From contig JACKPW010000001.1 in the NCBI GenBank assembly GCA_024233215.1, positions 558,001 to 622,000 on the forward strand: a DNA stretch of 64,000 nucleotides. The letters run 5' to 3'. The notes under the pieces are model-generated. The model saw only the letters and a list, made by a program, of their open reading frames with translations, did not search any database and was not told where the DNA came from. This DNA is from Verrucomicrobiales bacterium. Lineage in GTDB: Bacteria; Verrucomicrobiota; Verrucomicrobiia; Limisphaerales; J093. Positions 23,362 through 32,372 of this stretch are shown here, in pieces; position 1 is the first letter of the stretch, and every line of letters starts with the position of its first letter. The position numbers and the translations under genes were made by a program.

Positions 23362-23871
23362 CTACAGCTTCCCCGCCAACACCTCCAAACCCGCCTTGGA
23401 CACTTTCAGATCGTCCGCGGATGGGCCGCCGCTGAACGCGGCCAGCAAATAGCCGTTCCGGCCCTTGCGAATGAGGCCGCCTTCCCAACCGGTCTCGCCG
23501 GTCATGGGCGGCCGGTCCGCATGGCCGCTGTCCTTCAACGTGACCGCCATCTCGGCCGCCTTGGTATAGGCGATGGCCAGCAGGTTCGATCCCCGGTTCT
23601 CCCCCTTCGGTTCATTGGCCACTTTGCCCACCACCACCATCTTCGACGACCAGGATTTCGTGGTGTCGCCCTCGATGAAGGCCACCAGGGCGACGCCCTG
23701 GATGTTCAATTCCCCGGCACGTTGGGTCATTGCCGCCAGGGCCTGATCGGCCGCCTGCTCGAACGTCAGCGGGGACGACACCGCAAGCACTTCAGGCTGA
23801 TCGGGAGGCAGCGTGACCTGACCGAAAGCCGGCGAGCACAGCAAGAGAACCGCTGGAATGGTTGATTTCAT
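23362..23871 (-). CDS. secreted GlcG/HbpS-like (Haem_degrading family) protein
   Basis: 169 residues. A short signal peptide (MKSTIPAVLLLCSPAFGQ) precedes a GlcG/HbpS-fold domain: LTFEQAADQALAAMTQRAGE, IQGVALVAFIEGD, AYTKAAEMAVTLKDSGH, and a glycine-rich end AFSGGPSADDLKVSKAGLEV. Related proteins bind haem or small organic ligands; the ligand here is unknown. ATG 23871 starts at the signal peptide, and a -10-like TATGCT lies 6 bases upstream. Confidence 0.75.
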   Translation of the reverse strand: MKSTIPAVLLLCSPAFGQVTLPPDQPEVLAVSSPLTFEQAADQALAAMTQRAGELNIQGVALVAFIEGDTTKSWSSKMVVVGKVANEPKGENRGSNLLAIAYTKAAEMAVTLKDSGHADRPPMTGETGWEGGLIRKGRNGYLLAAFSGGPSADDLKVSKAGLEVLAGKL

Positions 23872-23877
23872 GGCGGG

Positions 23878-23905
23878 AGCATAGCGGGTTGCCAAGGGTT
23901 GAAAA
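23878..23905 (-). promoter_or_regulatory. predicted near-leaderless promoter of GlcG-like gene
   Basis: On the minus strand TTTTCA (23905-23900), 16-base spacer, TATGCT (23883-23878), then 6 bases to the ATG at 23871. The transcription start would fall at the start codon. Confidence 0.4.
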
Positions 23906-23963
23906 CGGAAATCAACCGCGCCCGGCGGCCCCTCAGGCGAAACGGTTCCGTCGAATCGGGAAT

Positions 23964-24125
23964 GACACCGATTTCACGGATTTCACGGATTTCACTGAAG
24001 CGAAAGGGAGGGATCGCCCGGGCACCCGTCAGTGACTGCGACGAGTCACCGAAGCGAGCGGTCCCCGCCCAAGTCCCCCTCGCTGCTCCTTCCTGGAATT
24101 CGTGAGAATCCGTGTAATCGGTGTC
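23964..24125. repeat. inverted short-period arrays, TTTCACGGA type
   Basis: The left array (23964-23997) begins GACACCGATTTCACGGA and repeats the 9-base word. The right array (about 24096-24125) ends TCCGTGTAATCGGTGTC, the reverse complement of the left start with one mismatch. The 98-base interior has no gene. The design matches the four-helix-bundle units in this window (inverted short arrays at both ends), but empty. Confidence 0.55.
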
Positions 24126-24162
24126 TTTTCAGTGCATTGTCACGGCTGGGACATTGCGGCGC

Positions 24163-24876
24163 TCACCGGCTCAGGTTCCAGTCGTCGAGCGAATAGCGGG
24201 TTGCCATGAGCTGGTCGATCGCTGCGTACGGAGCGTTCCCCGGTGGCTCCGACGCCTCCCAGACGGACCGCAGCGCGGCTTTCAACGCCGCCGCCGAACC
24301 TCCCAGGTTCATGACGAATTCGCGGTGTCCGCGTCCGCCTCGATACGCCGGTTCCCGGGACGGATGCCGCAATAGTTCGTCCATCAGGTCCAGATCCGCC
24401 GCGAGGAGGATCGCCCCATGGAAGAGGATGGCCCGGCGCAACCGCCTTTGCGCGTTGCCGGAGAACTTGCGCGGCCCGAGACAAAGGTCGGTGTCGCCCT
24501 GGCGAATCACCGGTTTCCCGATCATCCGGCCGACCGCCCGGGCCACCCGATCCAGCACGAAGGCATTGGTCTCCGGGATTCCGGCCACCTCCGGTCGCTC
24601 TGCGCGGAGCACCGTCGTGTAGTTCAACACTCCCGGCATTTGCACCACGGTCCCACCACCGCTGAGGCGCCGCAGCACGGGAATCCCGGCTGCCCGGCAT
24701 CGTTCCCGCCGCACCTCCGTTGCGACGCGGTTGGCATAGCCCACCACCACCGAAACATCCCGCGGTTCCCAAACCCGGAGCACTTCCGGTCCACCCGACT
24801 CGCATTCGTTCAGCAACACCTCGTCGCAGGCGAGGTTCGCCGCGGCCGCGGTCAGGCTGAGATCGAGGTATTTCAT
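24163..24876 (-). CDS. lplA: lipoate-protein ligase A family protein
   Basis: 237 residues of the BPL/LplA/LipB fold, predicted to attach or transfer lipoate to E2/H-protein domains. The nucleotide/lipoate-binding loop is RRLSGGGTV (69-77); the catalytic lysine is Lys137 in GPRKFSGNAQRR. It lacks the C-terminal accessory domain of E. coli LplA, as do many bacterial and archaeal relatives. Divergent from aceE by 140 bases, consistent with a role in making lipoylated pyruvate dehydrogenase. Confidence 0.85.
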   Translation of the reverse strand: MKYLDLSLTAAAANLACDEVLLNECESGGPEVLRVWEPRDVSVVVGYANRVATEVRRERCRAAGIPVLRRLSGGGTVVQMPGVLNYTTVLRAERPEVAGIPETNAFVLDRVARAVGRMIGKPVIRQGDTDLCLGPRKFSGNAQRRLRRAILFHGAILLAADLDLMDELLRHPSREPAYRGGRGHREFVMNLGGSAAALKAALRSVWEASEPPGNAPYAAIDQLMATRYSLDDWNLSR

Positions 24877-25016
24877 TGTGCGGTCCGGACTGACGGCTAT
24901 CTTTGGCGGGTGTCGGTCGGGGAGTCACGGCACTTCCGTTGGTCCCCGTCCAAACGCCCTCAAGGTCGCCGCCAGCCTTAGCCCGGAACCGCGGTGGACA
25001 CAACCTTTTGACCGCC

Positions 25017-27677
25017 ATGAGCAACGTAAAGTCATTTGAACACGACTGGCTGGAGACCCACGAACGGCTGATGGGTTTGACCCTGTCAGGTCAGGACGCC
25101 GATCGTGCACACCGGCTGTTGACCCGACTCCTGGAGAACCTCCGACGCGGCGGGCTGCCGGCGCCCCGCGCGATCAGCACCCCCTACGTCAACACCATTC
25201 CCGGCGGCACGGAACCCGAGATGCCCGGCGACCGCGAGATGGAGAAGCGGATCAAGAGCCTCATCCGCTGGAACGCCATGGCAATGGTGGTCAACGCCAA
25301 TCGCGAGCACAGCGGTCTCGGCGGGCACATCTCCACCTACGCTTCCAGCGCCACGCTGTATGAGGTCGGGTTCAACCACTTCTTTCGGGCGCGTTGCGAG
25401 AAACACCCGGGCGACCTCGTCTACTTCCAGGGCCACGCCTCACCGGGCATCTACGCCCGGGCCTTTCTTGAGCGCCGACTGGATGAACGGCACCTCCATC
25501 ACTTCCGCCAGGAACTCGCGGAAGGCGGCGGGCTGTCGTCGTATCCGCATCCCTACCTGATGCCGGATTTCTGGCAGTTCCCCACCGTCTCGATGGGGTT
25601 GGGCCCGCTGATGTCGATCTACCAGGCCCGGTTCAACCGGTACCTCAAGGCTCGCGGCTTCATCCAGGATCCGGAACCGCACGTCTGGTGCTACGTCGGC
25701 GACGGCGAAAGCGACGAACCGGAGACCCTGGGTTCGCTGACGCTGGCGTCCCGCGAGGGCCTGGACAACCTCACCTGGATCGTGAACTGCAACCTCCAGC
25801 GCCTCGACGGTCCGGTGCGCGGCAACGGCAAGATCATCCAGGAACTCGAAGCCGCTTTCCGGGGCGCCGGCTGGAACGTCATCAAGGTCATCTGGGGATC
25901 CGACTGGGATGCGTTGCTCGCCGCCGACCCGACCGGGCTGCTGGCGAAACGCATGGGCGAAGCCGTGGACGGCGATTACCAGAAGTACTCGGTGGAGCCC
26001 GGCAGCTACACCCGGAAGCATTTCTTCGGGAAATACCCGGAGTTGCTGGGCTTGGTAAACCACCTCACCGACGACCAGATCCGCAAGCTGCTCCGGGGCG
26101 GGCATGATCCGCGGAAGGTCTTTGCCGCCTACCAGGCCGCGCTGAACCACAAGGGCCAGCCCACGGTGGTCCTGGCCAAGACCATCAAGGGCTACGGCCT
26201 GGGTGAAGCCGGCGAGGGCCGCAACATCACGCATCAGCAGAAGAAGCTGAACGAACGCGAATTGCGGGAGTTCCGGTCGCGTTTCCACGTCCCCATCAAG
26301 GACGAGGAAATCGCGGAAACGCCGTTCTACCGGCCGGCCCCGGACAGTCCGGAGACGATTTACCTGCAGGGACGCCGGCAGGAACTCGGCGGTTCGCTGC
26401 CGGCGCGACAGGTGACGGCAACCCCGCTGCAGGTGCCCGGCGTCGCGGACTTGGGCGAGTTCCTTCGCGGTTCCGGCACGCTGGAGGTTTCCACGACGAT
26501 GGCGTTCGTGCGCCTGCTCGGCAGCCTGCTCCGGCACAAGGGCATTGGCCGGCACATCGTCCCGATCATCCCCGATGAGGCCCGCACCTTCGGCATGGAC
26601 GCCTTGTTCCGGGAGATTGGCATCTACGCTCACAAAGGGCAGCTGTATGAACCGGTCGACAGCGGTTCCCTGCTCTACTATCACGAGACCAAGGACGGCC
26701 AGATCCTCGAGGAAGGCATCACCGAGGCGGGCGCGATGTCCTCCTTCATCGCCGCCGGCACCGCCTACGCCACCCACGGGGTCAACATGATCCCGTTCTA
26801 CACCTACTACTCGATGTTCGGTTTCCAGCGCGTGGGCGATCTCATGTGGCTGGCGGGCGACATCCGCGCCAAGGGCTTTCTGCTCGGCGCGACCTCCGGA
26901 CGCACCTCCCTCAACGGCGAGGGACTCCAGCATCAGGACGGCCACAGCCTGCTCGCCGCCAGCACCATTCCGACGTTGATGGCGTATGATCCGTCGTTCG
27001 CCTACGAGGTCGCGGTGATCGTGGCCGACGGCCTGAAGCGGATGTACCAGGACGGCGAGGATCTCTTCTATTACCTCTGCCTTTACAACGACAATTACCT
27101 GATGCCCCCGATGCCCGAAGGCGTGGAACAGGGCATCCTCGACGGGCTCTATCGCTTCAAGTCCGGTCCCGCCGATCTCCCGCACAAGGCCCACCTGTTC
27201 GGCAGCGGCCCGATCATCAACGAGGCGCTGCGGGCGCAAACGATCCTCTCCGAGCGTTACGGGGTCTCGGCAGACGTGTGGAGCGCCACCAGTTACAAGC
27301 GGCTGCGCAACGACGCCCTGAAAGCCCGCCGCTGGAACATGCTGCACCCCGAGGAAACGGCGCGAAAACCGCTGGTGCAACAGAAGCTCGAAGGCGAACA
27401 AGGTCCATTCATCGCCGTGTCCGACAACATCAAGGCCGTCCCTGACATGATTGCGCCGTGGGTGCCCGGCGGATTGACCACACTGGGCACGGACGGTTTC
27501 GGTCGCAGCGACACCCGCCCCAACCTCCGCCGTTTCTTCGAGGTGGACGCGGAATCCACGGTGGTGGCCACCCTCCACGCCCTGGCCGAACGCGGCACCC
27601 TCGAACGCTCTGTGGCAGCTCAGGCGATCAAGGATCTCGGCGTGAATCCGGAAAAGGCCGCGCCAGAACTGGTGTAG
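25017..27677 (+). CDS. aceE: pyruvate dehydrogenase E1 component, homodimeric type
   Basis: 886 residues, the same size as E. coli AceE. It decarboxylates pyruvate with thiamine diphosphate and passes the acetyl group to lipoyl-E2. Motifs: SGLGGHISTYASSATLYEVG, YFQGHASPGIYARA, and the ThDP/Mg motif GDGESDEPETLGSLTLASRE with NLTWIVNCNLQRLDGPVRGN. In the second half, EEGITEAGAMSSFIAAGTAY and TSGRTSLNGEGLQHQDGHS are present. ATG 25017 matches the usual N terminus; an in-frame extension to 24903 is not family-like. E2 and E3 genes are not adjacent. The gene ends inside a 20-base perfect palindrome. Confidence 0.97.
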   Translation: MSNVKSFEHDWLETHERLMGLTLSGQDADRAHRLLTRLLENLRRGGLPAPRAISTPYVNTIPGGTEPEMPGDREMEKRIKSLIRWNAMAMVVNANREHSGLGGHISTYASSATLYEVGFNHFFRARCEKHPGDLVYFQGHASPGIYARAFLERRLDERHLHHFRQELAEGGGLSSYPHPYLMPDFWQFPTVSMGLGPLMSIYQARFNRYLKARGFIQDPEPHVWCYVGDGESDEPETLGSLTLASREGLDNLTWIVNCNLQRLDGPVRGNGKIIQELEAAFRGAGWNVIKVIWGSDWDALLAADPTGLLAKRMGEAVDGDYQKYSVEPGSYTRKHFFGKYPELLGLVNHLTDDQIRKLLRGGHDPRKVFAAYQAALNHKGQPTVVLAKTIKGYGLGEAGEGRNITHQQKKLNERELREFRSRFHVPIKDEEIAETPFYRPAPDSPETIYLQGRRQELGGSLPARQVTATPLQVPGVADLGEFLRGSGTLEVSTTMAFVRLLGSLLRHKGIGRHIVPIIPDEARTFGMDALFREIGIYAHKGQLYEPVDSGSLLYYHETKDGQILEEGITEAGAMSSFIAAGTAYATHGVNMIPFYTYYSMFGFQRVGDLMWLAGDIRAKGFLLGATSGRTSLNGEGLQHQDGHSLLAASTIPTLMAYDPSFAYEVAVIVADGLKRMYQDGEDLFYYLCLYNDNYLMPPMPEGVEQGILDGLYRFKSGPADLPHKAHLFGSGPIINEALRAQTILSERYGVSADVWSATSYKRLRNDALKARRWNMLHPEETARKPLVQQKLEGEQGPFIAVSDNIKAVPDMIAPWVPGGLTTLGTDGFGRSDTRPNLRRFFEVDAESTVVATLHALAERGTLERSVAAQAIKDLGVNPEKAAPELV

Positions 27678-27694
27678 CGCAGATATCTGCGCTA
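27675..27694. terminator. perfect 20-base palindrome over the aceE stop codon
   Basis: TAGCGCAGATATCTGCGCTA starts with the aceE TAG stop codon and is fully self-complementary. It is likely a 3' hairpin or cruciform-type repeat. A partial variant (GGATATCGGCGCTACC) follows at 27781-27796 by the end of the convergent GH38 gene. Confidence 0.45.
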
Positions 27695-27791
27695 CGACTT
27701 CCCGGTCGCTGGCGTTGGGTGGCACGCCGGTACGGTGTTGCGGACAGGATGGCGCGGGGTGATCCGGACGCTTGCCGATCGGATATCGGCG

Positions 27792-30761
27792 CTACCGGTT
27801 CAGGACCACGAACTTCACGCCGTGGGCGGGGAGGGTTAGCGATTCGATGCCTTCGTGGAGCGGTTCCTCCAGGACGTCCACTTCATCGGCGCGTTGGATG
27901 TCCGCGATGCACCTCAGGTCGGCTTGAGTGAGGGTGACCACTTTGCCCTCGACTTCGCGCAGGTGCAGAAACACCCCGTGGCCGTTTCGCGCGGGACGCG
28001 ATTCCACGACGAGCACGTTCGGCGCGGCCAATGACAGGGTACTGAGGCGGCGAGGTCGCGAGGGGGACTGGGTCCCGGGCAGGAAGACGCGGGTCACCAG
28101 CGGCACGCGCGAACCCCAGCCGAACCGGGTCGCCACAGCGGGACTGAGATCTCCGGTGCTGGTCAGATAGTAGTGCCAGCGGAAGTCGCCCTCCTGTTCG
28201 GTGCGGAAGTTGGTGAACCAGTAGTTGTTCATCACCCACGAATAGACATGGGGCTTGTCCACCTTCGTGACTGGCTGCCACTTGCCCAGGTTGAAGTCGC
28301 CCAGTTGCACCAGCGGTGCCTGGTCGCTGCCGAGAATGATCTGCCCGTCCGAACGGCGCACTGAGAGAAAGCTCTGCAGCGTCTGCCAGTCCGAGGAAGA
28401 TCCAGGGATCTGGTCGTCCCCGGGTACCACCAGACCCCCCTGCGCTTCGTAGAGCATCTGACTCTCCGGAGCACGGAACGGCAGGGCGACGTACACGGCC
28501 TCAGGCGTTTTCACCGGCAGCTTGCGCAGGGTGTAGTGCAGTTCGATTCGCTTCTCCGGCTCGTACAGCCGGATTTCGGTTTCCACCCCGCGGCCTTCGT
28601 CGCAACCATCGAGGTCCGCCTTCACAATCAGGCTTCGCCAGATCGGCCCGACGGCACCGCGCTTCACTTGGACCTTGCGAACGGACGTGCGTTTGAACAC
28701 GTCGGGCTTCATGTCGCGATTGCCGGGCATCGTCTCGTAAATGCACTGGCCAAGCCCCCAATCCGAGGTCGGATCCACCAGTGCTTCGCCGGTGATCCGG
28801 TCGATCAGGCTGGCGATGGCACCGCGTTCCGGATCGACGGTCAACCGGTAGAACCGGTTCTCCAGCGTCAAAGCCTCCCCTTCCGCCTTGGGTTCTTCAC
28901 GCGGCAGATCGCCGGTCTCCACACGCAGCATCTTGTAGCCGAGGGCCGGCACATCCTTCACCCAAAGCGCCCAGTAAGTGCCTTCCGAGCGACGTTCCAT
29001 CGGTTGCGCGAGCACGACGTCATCGCCATCGAGAATCCGAAACTCACGATCCGCCGGCAGGATTTCGTGATCAATGAACACCCGCACCAATCCCGACCGC
29101 GTCCAGTTGAGGGTGTTGAACACAGCGAGGGACGGCACGTCCGCCCGGGGCAGAAAATCCTGCACCAAGCCCATGGCCTCCTCGCGCAGCAGGTTCGAGT
29201 CCTTCACCGCGCTCCAGACGTAGGACATCTTTTCGCCCCACTGTACCTGGGCGTTTTCGGCGAGGGGATCGCTGATGCTTTCGGCCGCGCCGAATGTGTG
29301 CTCCTCATAGAACAGGAGGTCGTTCTGGATGTCCGCGGCGCGGGCCAGGGTTTCAGGATGGACCTCCGCGCCCAGCAGCGAGGCCATCGCCAGCAGGCCC
29401 TGGTTGATCTGGGTCGCGGTTTCGGTTTCCCGAGCGGCTGCCGTCTCGCGCGCCGCCGACCCGAAACCGTCGGTCCACCAGTCGGGCCAGGCCTGGCGAT
29501 GCACCGGCAGTTTCGCGCCCTGCTCACGCTCCACCCAGGAGAGAAACTCCTGCGCCGTCGAAAGCCGCAACCGCGGCGAGGCAAACTCCTCGTTCCACGC
29601 CTGCACCACCTCGCACGCGGCCGTCGAAGGGGGCGAGTTGTCGGTGAAGTAGCCGGAGAACTGCACGCCGATCCGGTCGAACGGGTAGTCCCGTCGCTGC
29701 AGGGACAGAAGGTAGTCCTCGACGCTGGACTGGACCTTCGCCCGGTCGCCTTTCTCGAGCCCCCAGAAATTCGCGGTCATGTAGTGGTCGCTGCGATACG
29801 CCAGAACGCGACGCCCGGAGGGGGATTCCCACCAGAACGGGGTGGGCCGGTCGAACGGCAGGATCGAGCGGGTGCGGTTGATGCCCATCGTGAGGTAGCG
29901 GATGCCCAGGTCGGGCAGGTAATCGGCAAGACACCAACCCGCACCGTTGACGTCGTTTTGCATGGCGGTCCGAACGGGGATGCCGAATTCCTCCTTGATG
30001 GTCCGCACCGGTTCCAGCAAGGCCGCCAGCGAGCTTTCCGAGGCGATCTCCGACATGTTCAACATGAGGCCGCAAAGCTCGATGCGCCCCTCGCGCACGC
30101 GCCGTTTCAAACGCTGGATCTGGTCGGCAGGCCGGCCCTTCAGATACTCGCGGACCGCCCAGGAGGTTTCGCAGGTCCAGCGAAAGCGGGCGTCGTCCGG
30201 CAACGCGTCAGTCAGGTCACAGTAGTCGAGCGCATAATCGATGTAGCGCAGGTGCTCGGGGAGAATCTCCGTCTGGGGTCGCGTGTAGCCAATGTCCGTG
30301 TGCGTGTGTTGCGTGAGGTAGACGGTCCAACGCCGCGGCGGTTCGACGGTAAACGGGCCGAAGTCACGAGTCGCCCCGCCGGCTTCAAGAGTGATTCTGA
30401 CCGGCGTGGTCTTCGAGATCGCCGCCACGTGGACGCCCACGGTTTCGCGGCCTTCGTGGAGCGTGGTGTTCTGGAGGACGATCGCTGGCCAGCCGTCGCC
30501 TGTCACCCGAAGGGTCCCGTTCTCCAGGCCATCGCTGTCGATGGTGACGTTGAGGATGCCCTGCTCGCCCGTGGCGGTTCGGGGAACAAGGGGCGAGGCC
30601 ACCACTTCGACGCCGCGAATCGATTGGAGGGGATCGGCCGCGGCAGCCAGGGAGGGGCAGAGGCTGCCTGCCGGCGCCAGGCAAAGCGCGAGGAGAATCC
30701 CGGGCGCCGCGGAACGGACAAGACGACTCGAAACCGACGGGACACAAGAGGCGGTGGTCAT
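27792..30761 (-). CDS. secreted GH38-family alpha-mannosidase-like glycosidase
   Basis: 989 residues. A signal peptide (RSAAPGILLALCLAPAGSL) and a sandwich domain (about 50-150) lead to a GH38 catalytic domain. YLTQHTHTDIGYTRPQTEIL carries the His/Asp zinc ligands and AMQNDVNGAGWCLADYLP probably carries the nucleophile Asp. The C-terminal beta domains include LENRFYRLTVDPERGAIASL. GH38 enzymes remove alpha-mannosyl residues; members with this HTHTDIGYT type are diverse. ATG 30761 is chosen because it precedes the signal peptide. A GTG at 30998 overlaps the upstream gene's stop but would add 79 residues encoding a hairpin repeat. Confidence 0.85.
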   Translation of the reverse strand: MTTASCVPSVSSRLVRSAAPGILLALCLAPAGSLCPSLAAAADPLQSIRGVEVVASPLVPRTATGEQGILNVTIDSDGLENGTLRVTGDGWPAIVLQNTTLHEGRETVGVHVAAISKTTPVRITLEAGGATRDFGPFTVEPPRRWTVYLTQHTHTDIGYTRPQTEILPEHLRYIDYALDYCDLTDALPDDARFRWTCETSWAVREYLKGRPADQIQRLKRRVREGRIELCGLMLNMSEIASESSLAALLEPVRTIKEEFGIPVRTAMQNDVNGAGWCLADYLPDLGIRYLTMGINRTRSILPFDRPTPFWWESPSGRRVLAYRSDHYMTANFWGLEKGDRAKVQSSVEDYLLSLQRRDYPFDRIGVQFSGYFTDNSPPSTAACEVVQAWNEEFASPRLRLSTAQEFLSWVEREQGAKLPVHRQAWPDWWTDGFGSAARETAAARETETATQINQGLLAMASLLGAEVHPETLARAADIQNDLLFYEEHTFGAAESISDPLAENAQVQWGEKMSYVWSAVKDSNLLREEAMGLVQDFLPRADVPSLAVFNTLNWTRSGLVRVFIDHEILPADREFRILDGDDVVLAQPMERRSEGTYWALWVKDVPALGYKMLRVETGDLPREEPKAEGEALTLENRFYRLTVDPERGAIASLIDRITGEALVDPTSDWGLGQCIYETMPGNRDMKPDVFKRTSVRKVQVKRGAVGPIWRSLIVKADLDGCDEGRGVETEIRLYEPEKRIELHYTLRKLPVKTPEAVYVALPFRAPESQMLYEAQGGLVVPGDDQIPGSSSDWQTLQSFLSVRRSDGQIILGSDQAPLVQLGDFNLGKWQPVTKVDKPHVYSWVMNNYWFTNFRTEQEGDFRWHYYLTSTGDLSPAVATRFGWGSRVPLVTRVFLPGTQSPSRPRRLSTLSLAAPNVLVVESRPARNGHGVFLHLREVEGKVVTLTQADLRCIADIQRADEVDVLEEPLHEGIESLTLPAHGVKFVVLNR

Positions 30762-30815
30762 GGCGAAATGCTGGGCCACTCCGGCGCGCCAGGCAAGCCG
30801 CAACCCACCCCGGGA

Positions 30816-30911
30816 GCGCGGACAGCCTTGTCCGCGCGTGACAACAGACTGGCCTCCGCTCAACCCAACTGCTTGCCGCAACCTCCTGACACCGGCGAGC
30901 CCCAGCTCGCC
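30816..30911. repeat. tandem REP-like hairpins
   Basis: GCGCGGACA-GCCT-TGTCCGCGC (30816-30837) and GGCGAGC-CCCA-GCTCGCC (30894-30911) are perfect short hairpins with 4-base loops in the gap between the SGNH and GH38 genes. The first shares its core GCGGACA/TGTCCGC with 56760-56777. Confidence 0.55.
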
Positions 30912-30994
30912 GCTACGGGCCGGGCTGGCAGGAAGGCAGCCGGCATGGCATAGGCCCATCGGCACGAAACCGCGAGGCGCTCCGGCGGCGCCGA

Positions 30995-31981
30995 TCACGG
31001 CAGGCCGGGTTCCGACGCCTTCCCCTTCTCGGGCGGATGGAGGACCAGGCGGCGGACCTCGTTGGGATTCCAGCGAACGTCAGTCGGCCCAAGCCCGGGC
31101 CAGCGCGCCTGGACCTGGTCGAGAATGGCCAGCGTCAACACCGCGCACCCTGCCGGACTGGGATGGAGCCGGTCGTCCTGGAGCAGCGAGGGGACCGCCT
31201 CCGCGGGTTGCGTGAAGCCGTGGACGGTGAGGGGACGCTTGGCGAGCACATCCGCCATGAACCGGGCCAGGGGCAGGACGACCACATCCGGCCGATCCGC
31301 GGCCCAGGCGGTGATCCGTTGATTCGCCTGTTTCATCACCTCGTGGCTGGGCACCTGTTCCACGCGCAACAAGCTGTTCGTGGCCACGGATGCGTCTGGA
31401 ATGTCACCGATGACCAGGGGGCGATGAAGGGAGTCCAACAACTCGAGCCCCGTCTCGAGCTTGGCGAGCCGGGCGTCCTCGCTCTCGGATTTGCCGTAGA
31501 CATACCAGAAGAGAAAATCGATCCCGACGACCAGGGTGGCCCGGGCTTGAATCGCGGCCTCGATCTGCGCCTTGCCCTGGACCTCCGGCTGCATAAAGAA
31601 GAACGGGCTGGCCTGGTTTTGGATGGGATCGTGAGGACTCGGGAGGGCGGCATCGAAATACCGGTGGAGACGGAACATCGGCGTCAGTTTGCCACCCAGA
31701 GGTTCCGACTCGGTGAAGCCGGCCGAAACGCTCGCCCCCACGAGCACGATGCGCTGCCAGGGCTTCGCGTCCTTGGTGTCGGCAACGGTCGGCGAGACAA
31801 CGGTCGGCACACCGGTCTCCCCGGCGGTTCCGGGCTCCGATCCGATCCAAATCGCCAGAGCCAGGACCCCGGCCAGGATCGCCGGGCGGGTTCCCTGGTC
31901 GAAACGCGGGTGACGCGCCGTGGCGGGCCCCGCTTTCGAAAGGGCTGACCGCCCCTTGGAGACAACGTTCAGTGAATGCAT
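30995..31981 (-). CDS. SGNH/GDSL-type hydrolase, membrane-anchored or secreted
   Basis: 328 residues. A hydrophobic segment at about 34-47 (AILAGVLALAIWIG) follows a basic N terminus and may be a signal or anchor. The GDS-like nucleophile block is VLVGASVSAGF and the catalytic Asp-His block is DDRLHPSPAG near residue 285, both typical of SGNH esterases. A block-III Asn in a plain GxND form was not seen. It could remove acyl groups from polysaccharides, fitting the neighbouring GH38 gene downstream and the GH140/GH62 genes upstream. Specificity unknown. Confidence 0.7.
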   Translation of the reverse strand: MHSLNVVSKGRSALSKAGPATARHPRFDQGTRPAILAGVLALAIWIGSEPGTAGETGVPTVVSPTVADTKDAKPWQRIVLVGASVSAGFTESEPLGGKLTPMFRLHRYFDAALPSPHDPIQNQASPFFFMQPEVQGKAQIEAAIQARATLVVGIDFLFWYVYGKSESEDARLAKLETGLELLDSLHRPLVIGDIPDASVATNSLLRVEQVPSHEVMKQANQRITAWAADRPDVVVLPLARFMADVLAKRPLTVHGFTQPAEAVPSLLQDDRLHPSPAGCAVLTLAILDQVQARWPGLGPTDVRWNPNEVRRLVLHPPEKGKASEPGLP

Positions 31982-32110
31982 CGGAGTCAGTGAAGCAGAC
32001 TACTGCATCAGCGTTCAACCATCGCGTTCATCACACGCGAACAGGGCCATTGACAAAGGCGTCGCGTGGAACCCAGGTCCCGAGTCCCTGCTGCGTGCGA
32101 TTCGTTCCAG

Positions 32111-32333
32111 CACATTGCACATTGCACATTGGGCATTGAGCATTTGTCGTTGTTCATCGCTGCCGTTGGAGCTGCTTTTCGCCCTTTGGAGGTTCCTACG
32201 GACGAAATGAGGCTGATCGAAGTTGTCCCTTGGAAAGCAGCAGACCTGCCAAGCCGCATTGCCAGCCGGATCGGAGCCACGCTGGATAGAAAATGGCAAA
32301 TGCCCAATGCTCAATGCTCAATCCTCAATGCTC
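32111..32333 (-). mobile_element. decayed array-bounded four-helix-bundle unit
   Basis: The left array (32111-32144) is CACATTGCACATTGCACATT followed by GGGCATTGAGCATT; the right array (32291-32333) carries the complementary words ATGCCCAATGCTCAATGCTC. Directly inside the left array, the minus strand encodes a short tail NGSDEQ resembling the end of the intact four-helix gene (KGSDEE). The roughly 145-base interior is far too short for the gene, so most of it is deleted. It sits between the SGNH and DUF4038 genes. Confidence 0.5.
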
Positions 32334-32372
32334 CGTGGCAACAGAACGAATGCACTTCGTCCGAGCCCCACC

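Noticed and set aside
25440..27725. Long minus-strand open frame opposite aceE
   Set aside because: Antisense shadow of a highly conserved gene; no recognisable domain.
28536..30953. Long plus-strand open frame opposite the GH38 gene
   Set aside because: Antisense shadow; GH38 motifs are clear on the minus strand.
30762..30998. Longer GH38 start at GTG 30998 overlapping the SGNH stop (GTGA)
   Set aside because: The overlap looks like translational coupling, but the added residues cover a hairpin repeat and would bury the signal peptide; kept as a minor alternative.
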